A DNA stretch of 64,000 nt from Lachnospiraceae bacterium. GTDB taxonomy: Bacteria; Bacillota; Clostridia; Lachnospirales; Lachnospiraceae. The translations under genes and the position numbers were made by a program. Location: positions 62,001 through 126,000 of the forward strand of contig CAJTGD010000013.1 in assembly GCA_910575475.1 (NCBI GenBank), read 5' to 3'. The notes below the pieces were generated by a model. It made no database searches, was not told the DNA's origin, and worked only from the letters and a program-made list of their open reading frames with translations. Positions 18,083-27,523 of this stretch are shown in pieces (the stretch's first letter is position 1; every line of letters begins with the position of its first letter).

Positions 18083-18718
18083 CCATTCTCCTCTTTGGTT
18101 TCCATTATATTATAATTCATCGACTGCTGGAATACAAGCGCAATTCCGAACTGCATGCTGCCGGAACACCTGTGAAAGGTGAACCAAATGACCATAAATT
18201 CCACTATATAACCATCATTTCATCTCCTCCCTTCGATAAAGTTTGCTGGCTGGCCAGCGAACTGCAGCGGTTGCTCAGAATATAAATACACGAAGTATCC
18301 GCTGTAAAAACAGTTGTTATTCTGAACATTTAATAAAAACTGTTTCAAACATTGAAGTAAAGGCGATATAGCCCTGAAAATAAAAAGACATTTTCATTGT
18401 AGATTGATAGAATGTTTGAAAAATGCACCCGCAGTGATCGCTCACCTGTCTGCCTGACAGAGGAAATATCATTGCGAGATGCATTTACTTTAGCATATCC
18501 TGGAATAAAAAGCAATTTTTTTTTCGCTATTTCTCCAATACTTGAAAAGGAACCATTCTCCGTAGTATAATGAAATCACAACAAGAAAGATCAGGAGCCG
18601 CTGACCAGCGCATAAGGAAACATGCCGCTTTGCGGCTGCAGCCGGAGAAATAGACAAGCCAAGATGTGTCAGTTATTTTTCTACGACTCCTAAGTATAAC
18701 GGAAACGGAGGATACGGT
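18083..18718. other. Long intergenic region rich in inverted repeats
   Basis: No gene is seen in about 635 bp. It contains an 11-bp inverted repeat TTTCAAACATT (18343-18353) / AATGTTTGAAA (18411-18421) and a CAGCGG/CCGCTG pair near 18270-18310. A hairpin related to that at 216-230 (ATGCCGCTTTGCGGC) is near 18622. A reverse copy of the dispersed repeat, whose complement reads AGGAGTCGTAGAAAAATAAC, is at 18672-18691, 28 bp before the methyltransferase start. Confidence 0.55.
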
Positions 18719-19555
18719 ATGTCAGATTTAAGAATAAAGGAATATCTCGCCCAGGTCGGGATCCGCAGGGTCCATGAGCTGGACACCGCTCTGCGGGAAG
18801 CCTTCGGGCAGGAGGAGGGCGAAAAGCATATTAAAAAGCTGACGGAATTGTATGACCGTTCAGAGGAACGGCTGGTCTATGGAAGTAAGGACACAGCCTA
18901 TCTCCGCCGCCAGGAGGAGATTGTGGATTATCTGAACCAGAGCTCGCAGATGAGCCTTTTGGCAGCCTCTTTTTATGACCGTGTGTTTTTCCGGAGGGCG
19001 ATGGAAGCTCTGCTCCGATATGAGCAGTTTTTTGCAGGGGACATTCTGGATATCGGCTGCGGAAATGGGATCCTGACCTGTTTTTTGGCGCGCGTCCATC
19101 CTGACGCTTCTGTGACCGGCCTGGATCTGTCGCAAATGGCTGTTTCCGCGGCGGAGGAGCTCGCCGGGAGACTGCGGACGGATAATGTACGTTTTGCCAG
19201 CCCTCAGACGTTGAACCAAAAGAAGTATGACACTGTGTTTTCCTGCCGTACGGTACATGAGAATGCCAGGTGGAGGCCGCTGATTGAAGAGATGAAAGCG
19301 GCGCGGCTGTCAATGGAAGAGCAGTCAAAACGGTATGAAGGGTATGTGAAGGAGCTTTCGGCGCTGGTAAAACCCCAGGGGTATTTTGTCAGCATAGAGC
19401 GCTGTGAGGAGGACGATGTATGCGCCGGCCTGATCTGCGCTCTGGCAGGCGTGGGACTTTGCCAGGTAAAGGGCACCTGCATGCAGTTTTCCTGTAAAAA
19501 TGGAGACGAAATGGCCGCGTTTCAGGCAATGGTCTTTCAGAAGGCAGAAGGATGA
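18719..19555 (+). CDS. Class I SAM-dependent methyltransferase
   Basis: This 278-residue protein has a helical N-terminal region (residues 1-90) followed by a Rossmann methyltransferase domain. Motif I is DILDIGCGNGILT and motif II includes VTGLDLS; VFSCRTVHENARW is in the motif IV region. Substrate is unknown: the family modifies small molecules, proteins or RNA. The ATG follows GGAGGATACGGT. It is a single gene with no obvious partner. Confidence 0.8.
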   Translation: MSDLRIKEYLAQVGIRRVHELDTALREAFGQEEGEKHIKKLTELYDRSEERLVYGSKDTAYLRRQEEIVDYLNQSSQMSLLAASFYDRVFFRRAMEALLRYEQFFAGDILDIGCGNGILTCFLARVHPDASVTGLDLSQMAVSAAEELAGRLRTDNVRFASPQTLNQKKYDTVFSCRTVHENARWRPLIEEMKAARLSMEEQSKRYEGYVKELSALVKPQGYFVSIERCEEDDVCAGLICALAGVGLCQVKGTCMQFSCKNGDEMAAFQAMVFQKAEG

Positions 19556-19833
19556 CTATAAATGAAGGTGCATTTCAGGGATATCCGGGTTAGGAGATAT
19601 GGACATGAACGAGAAAGCCGGAAGATTTCCGATTCATTTGTTTTTCAGTTTGATGCTGCTTCACAAGGCATATTTTCAAAAATCAGATTAGAAAATGACG
19701 CGGGAAAAATGGTGTAATTTGTACAAACCATTTTAAGGCTTTACGGATCAAAGAAAAAGAAAGTGTACAACCTGCTGTAAAACAAGAATGTCAAATTAGG
19801 CAGTATATATATGCGGCAAAAAGACGAAAAAGC

Positions 19834-20418
19834 ATGCAAAAAACCAAATTTGCTTGTGAAAAAGAACTACGCTATCATGAAGCTACTTTCAATCGGGTTG
19901 AAGACTTATATCGATTCGGAACAGCGCGCCCCGGTAAGGAACTGTGCAAAATCAGAAATGCTACCGGAAGGCGTGGCATATGGCAGAGCAGCGGGTGGGC
20001 GGACACGGCCACAATCCACAACCGGATGCTCCGTTTTCAGTGCATGATGGAATTATTGGATCAGCCCCTGTTGCCCCATGTCAAAACACTGGCCTGTACA
20101 TATTGGGATACAGTGCTGGAACGGATGGAGCCATATCTCGGCGTAGAGGAGCTGTTTCGAACGTTGCATGAGAGTGGTATCCGGATCGGCGTCGGCACGG
20201 ATATGACGGCCTATATCCAGTACCGGAAACTGGAAGAACTGGGGCTTGCGCCTTATGTGGACATGGTCGTGAACAGCGAGGAGGCGGGGGTGGAAAAGCC
20301 GGATTCGAAGTTTTTCGGGCTCTGTGCGGAAAAAGCCGGATGCCCGGCGGTAACGCCGGATCTCTGCCTCTGTGTCCTCTACTTTTACACGCTTATTTGT
20401 CATTTACTTTCTCCATGA
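19834..20418 (+). pseudogene. HAD-superfamily hydrolase fragment, both ends missing
   Basis: Residues corresponding to about 20020-20350 match the middle of a YjjG-like HAD phosphatase: YWDTVLERMEPYLGVEELF, the motif II region IRIGVGTDMT, and the motif III lysine region NSEEAGVEKPDSKFFGLCAEKAG. The nucleophile motif DxDxT at the N-terminus and the terminal GD(S/D)xxxD motif are absent. The sequence changes character after CPAVTPD. Upstream residues do not resemble the family. It is a deletion scar, probably not functional. Confidence 0.65.
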
Positions 20419-20584
20419 TCCCCTTTCGGATCGTCACCTTGCTGGTACATTTCGCTGCTTCCTTCGTCAGCATCCCTGCCGGCCTTGCATGTAATCCTAT
20501 CTCATCATTTACCGTAATGTAAACTGGACCATCGTTTTTCCTCCTCGCCAATCCTAATCATGATACAATCTTTCATGACAGACG

Positions 20585-21415
20585 CTAAACTAATCCGTAT
20601 TTTTCAAAAGCAGCAGCCAGTCCATCCTGTTCCACTGTGCCGCAGATATCATCCGCTATTTTTTTCAAATGCATACTGCCATTTCCCATACAGACTCCCA
20701 GGCCGGCCGTTTTTATCATCTCCACATCATTCATGCTGTCGCCAAAAGCGACCGTATGTTCTGGCGGCACTTGCAAAAATTTACATATTTCTAAGATTCC
20801 CGTCCCTTTATCTGTACCGTTCCACATGAATTCTCCATTTGTGATCCCGCTCTCACCCGAATCCTGGATCCAGAAAAGATAGTCCTTCCCCAGAATTCTT
20901 TTTACCTCTATCATGGTTTCTCTTACTATGCTCACCACAGAGATCTTATAAACAGGTTCTCCTTTATATTCTGAAAGTGGGAAAATATGATATTTTTTTT
21001 CATTATCCTGTCTCCAGCGCAGCATCTCACTATTTGCTCCAACTGTGAGATGCTGCCGCAGGAATTTTTTAAATCCGCCGTCTGTGTAAGAGGCTTCCTT
21101 GCATTCCATCGTATAAAAAACGCCTTTTTCTTCTAATGATCGTATTGCCCGGTCCTTTTGCTCTGTCCGCATCGGCCGGTCGCAGATGATCTCACGCCCG
21201 CACACCACATAGGCTCCCGCGCTTCCCACAAATCCATCAAAGGGATAACGCAGCATAGGCTTCAGCATGGCATAATTTCTTCCTGTGCATAAAAAAACCA
21301 GATTTCCCTTTTCCCTTGCACGTTGAATCGCCCGAAGAGCCGAGGATGGAGGGACACTGCATCCTGCTTCTGTTAAAGTACCGTCAATATCCAAAAAAAT
21401 TAGCCTGTTTTTCAT
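20585..21415 (-). CDS. Cof-type HAD phosphatase
   Basis: This 276-residue protein carries the nucleophile motif FLDIDGTLT at residues 8-16, LCTGRNYAMLKPM, and the terminal VAFGDSMNDVEMI motif; the Cof cap domain lies between. Such enzymes dephosphorylate sugar phosphates and related metabolites. It starts 6 bp after the EIIA gene stop, so it is the third gene of the EIIB-EIIA unit and may act on the sugar phosphate that the PTS made. Confidence 0.88.
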   Translation of the reverse strand: MKNRLIFLDIDGTLTEAGCSVPPSSALRAIQRAREKGNLVFLCTGRNYAMLKPMLRYPFDGFVGSAGAYVVCGREIICDRPMRTEQKDRAIRSLEEKGVFYTMECKEASYTDGGFKKFLRQHLTVGANSEMLRWRQDNEKKYHIFPLSEYKGEPVYKISVVSIVRETMIEVKRILGKDYLFWIQDSGESGITNGEFMWNGTDKGTGILEICKFLQVPPEHTVAFGDSMNDVEMIKTAGLGVCMGNGSMHLKKIADDICGTVEQDGLAAAFEKYGLV

Positions 21416-21421
21416 ACTATG

Positions 21422-21727
21422 CTAACGCTTTTGCAATATTTCGATCATCTCTCGTGCCAGATCCATCACGGTCATTGCATTCATTAAATGATCCTGGGCG
21501 TGGATCATTAAAAGCCCTCCCTCTATCTTTTCACCGTTCAGTTCTTTTTGGATGAGTGATGTCTGCATATTATGTGCCTGTGTGATCGTCTCTTCCGCTT
21601 CCTTCATCTTTTCGTGAGCTTCATCAAACCTTCCGTCTCCGGCTGCCCGCAGAGCTTCTATCGCCATACTCCGCACATTTCCTCCGTTGACTACCAGTTC
21701 CATGATACACCTTTCCATATCTTCCAT
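21422..21727 (-). CDS. PTS lactose/cellobiose-type EIIA
   Basis: This 101-residue cytoplasmic phosphotransfer protein is of the Lac/Chb family. It is all helical, with the active-site His in GLLMIHAQDHLMNAM, the usual HAQDHL motif. Length is typical. AGGAGGCGAAAGAAT precedes the ATG. It follows EIIB by about 40 bp. No EIIC membrane subunit lies in this unit, so a functional transporter would need an EIIC from elsewhere. Confidence 0.9.
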   Translation of the reverse strand: MEDMERCIMELVVNGGNVRSMAIEALRAAGDGRFDEAHEKMKEAEETITQAHNMQTSLIQKELNGEKIEGGLLMIHAQDHLMNAMTVMDLAREMIEILQKR

Positions 21728-21766
21728 ATTCTTTCGCCTCCTTTTTGCGGCTTTTCCAAAATGTCT

Positions 21767-22069
21767 CTAATCTCCCAGCTTTTTCTTTACCTTTGCGATC
21801 ACGCCTTTGCCGTCCAGCATGCCGTAAAGTGCGGGATCAATTGCCTCTACCGGCTTATCCGGAAATTGAGCCTTTACATTATTTAAATTATACCGTACCT
21901 GTGGGCCAAGGAGAATAATATCCGCTTCTTTTCCCATAGCTCCCACCTCTGCGATGGGATAAGCATTGATCTCAGCCTCATAGTTCTCGGAAGCAGCGGC
22001 CTCCCGCATTTTCTTTACCAACATTCCCGTAGACATTCCTGCTGCGCATACTAATATAATATTTCTCAT
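21767..22069 (-). CDS. PTS lactose/cellobiose-type EIIB
   Basis: This 100-residue phosphocarrier begins MRNIILVCAAGMSTGML, in which the conserved Cys of the CAAGMSTGML P-loop takes the phosphate. The downstream IILLGPQVRY motif is typical of cellobiose EIIB. The start at 22069 was chosen because AGGAGAGG is 6 bases upstream; an upstream extension adds eight unconserved residues. The gene sits next to a truncated AraC gene on the other strand. The usual EIIC and 6-phospho-glycosidase genes are missing. Confidence 0.9.
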   Translation of the reverse strand: MRNIILVCAAGMSTGMLVKKMREAAASENYEAEINAYPIAEVGAMGKEADIILLGPQVRYNLNNVKAQFPDKPVEAIDPALYGMLDGKGVIAKVKKKLGD

Positions 22070-22090
22070 TTTAACCTCTCCTATATTTGT

Positions 22091-22729
22091 CATGCCACAT
22101 TCCCTCAGCCATCCCAGGAATGTGAGCGCTTTGTGGTTGTCCTGGGGATGGGGGCTTTTACAAACACACTGTCATTCGGCACCACAAGTATCCAGCTTTA
22201 CCAGCAGGAGTTCTCCAATCTCCAGACCTTAAGCCGCTATTGGACTCCCTCTGCCTATTCCAAGATCAAAACTCTTATTTATAATATGCATGAGGAGTAC
22301 GAAAATCAGGAAAATGCCTGGGAGTTTGCTATTGCAACGTTTGCGAACCTTTTGATGCTGACTGCGATCCGTTCTTTGCCTAAGAGGGCGACACCGCTTT
22401 TAGAAAACACAACGGAATCCATGGTCTTTCAGAAGGTGATCACCTATATCGCAGACAACTTTGAATCAAAGATCACATTGGATGAATGCGCAAAGCTATG
22501 CAATTTCAATCCTTCCTATTTTTCTAAATATTTTAAAAAGCATATGGGGATCACATTTCAGGATTATGTAAAGAGTTCCCGGTTGGAACAGGCGAAGTGG
22601 CTGCTGCTGACTACCAATATATCCATCACCGATATTGCTTATCAGTGCGGGTTTTCTAATCTGTGCGTTTTTAACAAGCTGTTCAAGCAAGAAACGGGAG
22701 TATCGGCAAGCATTTACCGGAAAATGTAA
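22091..22729 (+). pseudogene. AraC-family regulator lacking its N-terminal sensor
   Basis: The frame is open from about 22091; the first start (GTG 22133) gives 198 residues. The C-terminal AraC DNA-binding domain is intact (ITLDECAKLCNFNPSYFSKYFKKHMG and ISITDIAYQCGFSNLCVFNKLFKQETG). The cupin part is cut short by about 70-80 residues and there is no ribosome site. It begins only 22 bp from the divergent EIIB start. The upstream part of this gene and its promoter appear to have been lost in a deletion that joined the PTS genes to it. Confidence 0.65.
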
Positions 22730-22791
22730 AGAATTGTCTCAAAATAATATGTACAGCGTGCATCTTCCCGGAGGTTTTCCTTCCCCTCGGA

Positions 22792-23199
22792 TTACCCCGT
22801 TACATTGTGAGTTCCGCCAGGGCCGTTCAGGAACGGAAGATATACATAATCGTCATTGTGATCTCCCAGCATGTCAAACCACCACCAGGTGTCGACTTCC
22901 ACCCTTTCCTGCTGGCATTTTGCCATCAGCACCGGTTTCCTTTTTTGGATTCTTGCCATTTTTGCCGGTGGGGAGCAGGAAGGATCTGGAATAACTATCC
23001 TGCGGCGCCAGGAACAAGCGGCAAATGTAATTTTGCTCTTATGGACAGCCTTCTGCCTGATTCCGCTGATTTTCCTTAAACCGCTTTGCCAGGCGATTTC
23101 TGTAATTGAATATGTGCTGTCCATAAGGAACCATTTGACACCTCCATATTGTGAGCGCTCACGGGAACTCTTTGTATCCGGATCTGTGAGAATGCTCAT
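22792..23199 (-). pseudogene. Composite scrap: AraC-like end and glycosidase-like segment
   Basis: The minus-strand frame contains STYSITEIAWQSGL, which resembles the second helix-turn-helix of an AraC regulator. A second stretch (DTWWWFDMLGDHNDDY) resembles the aromatic-rich substrate loop of some glycoside hydrolases. The two do not belong to one known protein. I read it as debris between the broken AraC gene and the intact AraC gene at 23212. Confidence 0.3.
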
Positions 23200-23211
23200 T
23201 GTAAATGACAG

Positions 23212-24069
23212 TTAGGAGCTGTTTTTTCGATACTCCGAAGGTGAGAACCCCTTCTGCTTATGGAAGATCCTGCTGAAATACAGCGGATTTTCATATCCTA
23301 CGATACGTCCGATCTCCGTCACCGTATAGGTGGTGGACTCCAGCAGAACCTGCGCGTTTGTGATGCGGATGGATAGGATATACTGCATGGGCGTGACTCC
23401 GGTGTATCCTTTAAAATTCCGGATGAACCAGCTTATGCTCATCCCCCGGGATCTGGCATATTCCTGGATGCTGATGGCGGAATTGTAGTGGTCGTTGAAA
23501 TATTGGGCCGCCAGGTCCATCTCGTATTCCAGATATTCATTTTTCAGGATGCGCTGCTTTGACACCTGCCTGTGGATCAGGATCAGGAGGTGGCGGAGCA
23601 GGAGCGTCAGCATTTCTTCATAGTCGGCCCGGCAGTGCTGGAGCTCAGAGATCATCCGTTTGAAGATCCGTTCATATTCCAGGGATGTCCCGGCATAGAA
23701 TACCCGCATGTCATCCCGGATGCCGTAGCTTCTCAGGATGTTGGTCACGTTGCTTCCGGTGAAATGAACCCAATACACCTGAGTTCGGTCAGCCGCATAA
23801 TATTCATATTTCTGAAATTCTTTCGGTCGGTAGATCACCATGTTCCCGGCAGTCACAACGGTTTCATTTTCTGCATGGTCAAAATGGAAATGCACGGCTC
23901 CGGCAAAGACATAGAGGAGCTGAAAATCCAGCCGTCCCCGGGGGCGGTAGGTGGGCAGCCTGGGATGGGTGGAAAGGCGGTAAGTCCCGCAGCTTCCGAC
24001 GATCAGCGGCCGGCTCTTGTCTTTAAAATCCAGATGCGTATTGTTTAAATATCCCGAGTTCAGATACAT
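23212..24069 (-). CDS. AraC-family regulator, divergent from lacZ
   Basis: This 285-residue protein has an N-terminal cupin (FQLLYVFAGAVHFHFDH, then GNMVIYRPKEFQKYEYY) and a C-terminal AraC domain (about 185-282; SIQEYARSRGMSISWFIRNFKG and TVTEIGRIVGYENPLYFSRIFHKQKG). GGAGG lies just ahead of the start. It is divergent from the LacZ gene, 205 bp away, so it probably senses a galactoside and activates lacZ and the GPH symporter. Confidence 0.88.
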   Translation of the reverse strand: MYLNSGYLNNTHLDFKDKSRPLIVGSCGTYRLSTHPRLPTYRPRGRLDFQLLYVFAGAVHFHFDHAENETVVTAGNMVIYRPKEFQKYEYYAADRTQVYWVHFTGSNVTNILRSYGIRDDMRVFYAGTSLEYERIFKRMISELQHCRADYEEMLTLLLRHLLILIHRQVSKQRILKNEYLEYEMDLAAQYFNDHYNSAISIQEYARSRGMSISWFIRNFKGYTGVTPMQYILSIRITNAQVLLESTTYTVTEIGRIVGYENPLYFSRIFHKQKGFSPSEYRKNSS

Positions 24070-24274
24070 GTGCGGCCTCCTGTTTTATGAATTACATCTA
24101 TTGTATCATTTTGTGCATGTTTTGTCTAATTGAGTTTATGGATTTTGAAATGGAAAATTCATATAATAAATCCAGAAAATAAAGAGAAAAAGGAAATCTG
24201 CCTCGTTCGGGGCAGCAGGAGAGAGAACAAAAAAGTGTATGTTTAAACGCGATTCAGAACAGGAGGCTGCAAAC

Positions 24275-27200
24275 ATGATCGTACCAAGGTATTATGAAGA
24301 CCTCAGCATTTTGCATGAGGGGACTATGCCGGCCAGGGCATATTACATCCCGGCATCGAAGCGGATGGATCATCTGGCGGAACACAGGGAGGAATCCGAC
24401 CGCATCCAGTTCCTGAACGGGAACTGGAAGTTCAGATTCTTTCGGAGCATCTATGACGTACAGGAGCCGTTTTACGAGCCGGGCTATGATACGTCTGATT
24501 TTGGGGATATCAGCGTCCCCGGCGTGTGGCAGATGGCCGGGTATGACTCCCACCAGTACACCAATATCCGTTATCCGTTTCCCTTTGACCCGCCCTTTGT
24601 TCCCCAGGATAACCCGTGCGGCGCATATGTGCATACGTTTGACTATGTAAAGAACGGGCAGGCGCCAAAGGCGTATCTCAATTTTGAAGGGGTGGATTCC
24701 TGTTTTTACCTGTGGCTGAACGGCACATGGATCGGGTACAGCCAGGTGTCCCATGCGACCAGTGAATTTGATGTCACATCTGCCCTGAAAGAAGGGGAAA
24801 ACACCATTGCGGTGCTGGTCTTGAAATGGTGTGACGGCAGCTATCTGGAGGATCAGGACAAATTCCGTATGAGCGGGATTTTCCGGGACGTGTATCTGCT
24901 GAAACGTCCGGAACACTGCATCGGTGATTACCGGGTGGAAACGGCTGTGGATGGGGAAAAAGAATCTGGCCCGCGGCTTCGCGGAAACAGGGCGGAGATC
25001 CGCTTACATATTTCTTATATCGGAAAACCGGCGGCTGCGAAGGTGACGATCTATGATCCCCAAAATCGGATTGCGGCGTCCGGTGAAGCCGAATCCGGCC
25101 GCATTTCTCTGGAAGTTTCAGAACCGGAGCTGTGGAGTGCGGAACACCCGGTTTTATATACGCTTGTCATTGAGACGGGACAGGAAGTGATCACGGATCA
25201 TGTGGGGTTTCGAACCATCCGGATTCAGGATCAGGTCATATACCTGAACGGGCAGAAGGTCAAATTCCATGGTGTGAACCGCCATGATTCCGATCCGAAG
25301 ACCGGCTTTGCCATCAGTCCGGAACAGGTGATGAAAGACCTTGCGATGATGAAGCGTCACAACTTCAATGCCATCCGCTCCAGCCATTATCCAAACGCGC
25401 CTTATTTTTATGAGCTGTGCGATCTGTACGGCTTCATGGTTATGAATGAAGCAGACGTGGAAGCCCACGGCCCCAATATGATCTATTACAAAGAGGATAC
25501 GGATTACAACCGCTTCAAGGGGTGGAATCGGAGGATCGCGGACGATCCGGCCTGGGAAGACTCCATTCTGGACCGGGTGCGGCTTATGGTTCAGCGGGAC
25601 AAGAACCGCCCCAGTATCCTGATGTGGTCCATGGGAAATGAGAGCGCCTACGGGTGTAATTTTGAAAAGGCCCTCCGGTGGACGAAGAAATTTGACCCGG
25701 ACAGGATCACCCAGTATGAAAGTGCGAGATACCGAAACTATGATGTGACTTATGACTACTCAAATCTTGACTTGTACAGCAGAATGTATCCCGCCTTCGA
25801 GGAAATTGAGGAGTACTTTAAAAAGGACGGGAGCAAACCGTTTTTGCTGGTGGAATATGCCCATTCCATGGGAAACGGCCCCGGAGATCTGGAGGATTAT
25901 TTCCAGATCATCCACAGCAATGACCGGATGTGCGGCGGTTTCGTGTGGGAGTGGTGCGACCACGCGGTGTATGCCGGAGACGGGGACGGCGAAAGATATC
26001 TTTACGGCGGAGATCACGGAGAGAAGATCCACGACGGAAATTTCTGCATGGACGGGCTGGTGTATCCGAACCGCACTCCTCACACCGGGCTGCTGGAATA
26101 TAAAAACATACACCGTCCGGCGAGGGTGGTTTCCTATGATGCCCGGAACGGGGAATTGAAGCTGCACAACTACCTGGATTTCACGGATTTGAAAGATTAC
26201 GCAGACATCCGTTATGAGGTGGCCTGCGACGGCGTTTGTGTGGAATCGGGCATCATTCCCGCATGTTCCGTGCCACCCCACGGCGAGGCATCGGTTGTGC
26301 TGGATGTATCCGTCCCCGAGGCGGGGAGGGCGTATCTGAAAATCCTCTACCTGCTCCGCGGCGGATCGCCCCTGGTTCCGGCAGGCCATCTGCTGGGATT
26401 TGATGAAATCCTTCTGGAAAACGTGGACGGAAGAAACCAGGACGCGCTCAGGTGTCTGTTCAACGGGGAAACCGCCGGCTGCGGTCTGGAGGTGGCGGAG
26501 ACGGACTGCAGAGTCATCATCCGGGGAGAGGAATTTGTCTATACATATAATAAGAGGAACGGTCTCTTTGAGAGTATCATTTACAGGGGAACGGAATATC
26601 TGGACAGGCCGATGGAGCTCAATATCTGGAGGGCGCCCACAGACAACGACATGTATATCAAGGAGGAGTGGAAAAAAGCGCATTACCACGAAGCGTCTGC
26701 CAGAGCCTATGCCACAGCTGCCGGACAGTCCGAGAACGAGGTCGTAATCCTGACCGCCATGTCCGTTTCAGCGCCCACTGTCCAGCGTATTCTGGATATC
26801 AAGGGGCTCTGGACCGTGGACAAAAACGGCGGTATTCACGGGTCGATGGACGCGGCAAAAAATGGAGAATTTCCGGCGCTGCCCAGATTCGGCCTGCGGC
26901 TCTTCCTTCCGGAGCGGATGGACACCGTTTCATATTATGGATACGGCCCCATGGAAAGCTACCGCGATAAGCACCGGGCAGCCAGCCACGGCCGATATAC
27001 TGCAAATGTGGCAGAGCTGCATGAGGACTACATCCGTCCCCAGGAAAACGGGAGCCATTTTGACTGCGATTATGTGGAGGTCAGCGGAAACCAGGTCGGG
27101 TTTGCTGCGATTTCGGCCCCGGACTGCAGATTTTCCTTCAACGCGTCCGTCTATACGCAGGAAGAATTGGAAAAAAAGGCCCACAATTTTGAACTGGAAA

Positions 27201-27349
27201 GGTCGGGCAGTACCGTATTGTGCCTGGATTATGCGTTAAACGGGATCGGCTCCAATAGCTGCGGCCCGGAGGTCATGGAAAAATACCGTTTTGATGAGAC
27301 AAGGTTCCGGTTCCAGTTCAGCCTGGTGCCGTTTGTGAAGGAACCGTAA
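24275..27349 (+). CDS. lacZ: Beta-galactosidase LacZ, glycoside hydrolase family 2
   Basis: This 1024-residue cytoplasmic enzyme hydrolyses lactose and related beta-galactosides. The order is sugar-binding domain, immunoglobulin-like domain, TIM barrel, second Ig-like domain and the large C-terminal small-chain domain. The acid/base E456 lies in SMGNESAYG and the nucleophile E527 in LLVEYAHSMGNGPG; HGVNRHDSDPKTG and the EWCDH tryptophan motif are present. The ATG at 24275 is preceded by an ideal AGGAGG; the ATG at 24239 would add 12 residues without a ribosome site. It forms a pair with the downstream GPH symporter. Confidence 0.95.
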   Translation: MIVPRYYEDLSILHEGTMPARAYYIPASKRMDHLAEHREESDRIQFLNGNWKFRFFRSIYDVQEPFYEPGYDTSDFGDISVPGVWQMAGYDSHQYTNIRYPFPFDPPFVPQDNPCGAYVHTFDYVKNGQAPKAYLNFEGVDSCFYLWLNGTWIGYSQVSHATSEFDVTSALKEGENTIAVLVLKWCDGSYLEDQDKFRMSGIFRDVYLLKRPEHCIGDYRVETAVDGEKESGPRLRGNRAEIRLHISYIGKPAAAKVTIYDPQNRIAASGEAESGRISLEVSEPELWSAEHPVLYTLVIETGQEVITDHVGFRTIRIQDQVIYLNGQKVKFHGVNRHDSDPKTGFAISPEQVMKDLAMMKRHNFNAIRSSHYPNAPYFYELCDLYGFMVMNEADVEAHGPNMIYYKEDTDYNRFKGWNRRIADDPAWEDSILDRVRLMVQRDKNRPSILMWSMGNESAYGCNFEKALRWTKKFDPDRITQYESARYRNYDVTYDYSNLDLYSRMYPAFEEIEEYFKKDGSKPFLLVEYAHSMGNGPGDLEDYFQIIHSNDRMCGGFVWEWCDHAVYAGDGDGERYLYGGDHGEKIHDGNFCMDGLVYPNRTPHTGLLEYKNIHRPARVVSYDARNGELKLHNYLDFTDLKDYADIRYEVACDGVCVESGIIPACSVPPHGEASVVLDVSVPEAGRAYLKILYLLRGGSPLVPAGHLLGFDEILLENVDGRNQDALRCLFNGETAGCGLEVAETDCRVIIRGEEFVYTYNKRNGLFESIIYRGTEYLDRPMELNIWRAPTDNDMYIKEEWKKAHYHEASARAYATAAGQSENEVVILTAMSVSAPTVQRILDIKGLWTVDKNGGIHGSMDAAKNGEFPALPRFGLRLFLPERMDTVSYYGYGPMESYRDKHRAASHGRYTANVAELHEDYIRPQENGSHFDCDYVEVSGNQVGFAAISAPDCRFSFNASVYTQEELEKKAHNFELERSGSTVLCLDYALNGIGSNSCGPEVMEKYRFDETRFRFQFSLVPFVKEP

Positions 27350-27380
27350 ACAAGTTGAAACAGCAGGGAAGTGGCGGACA

Positions 27381-27489
27381 CGTTACTGGCCACACGGTGT
27401 CGTGCATTCGCTGCGCGGCATCCGGCCAATTCAGTGATGGGGCTGGATGCCGTTACTGTGAGCACCCGGCCAGGGTTTGAACAGTAACG
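27381..27489. repeat. CGTTACTG palindromic repeat between lacZ and symporter
   Basis: CGTTACTG occurs at 27381-27388 and 27451-27458, and its complement CAGTAACG at 27482-27489. The last two form an 8-bp stem around a GC-rich 23-base loop. The element fills the 170 bp between the lacZ stop and the symporter ribosome site and could attenuate or process the shared transcript. Confidence 0.5.
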
Positions 27490-27523
27490 GGGCGGCACCC
27501 GATTACAAAAAAGGAGAGTACAC

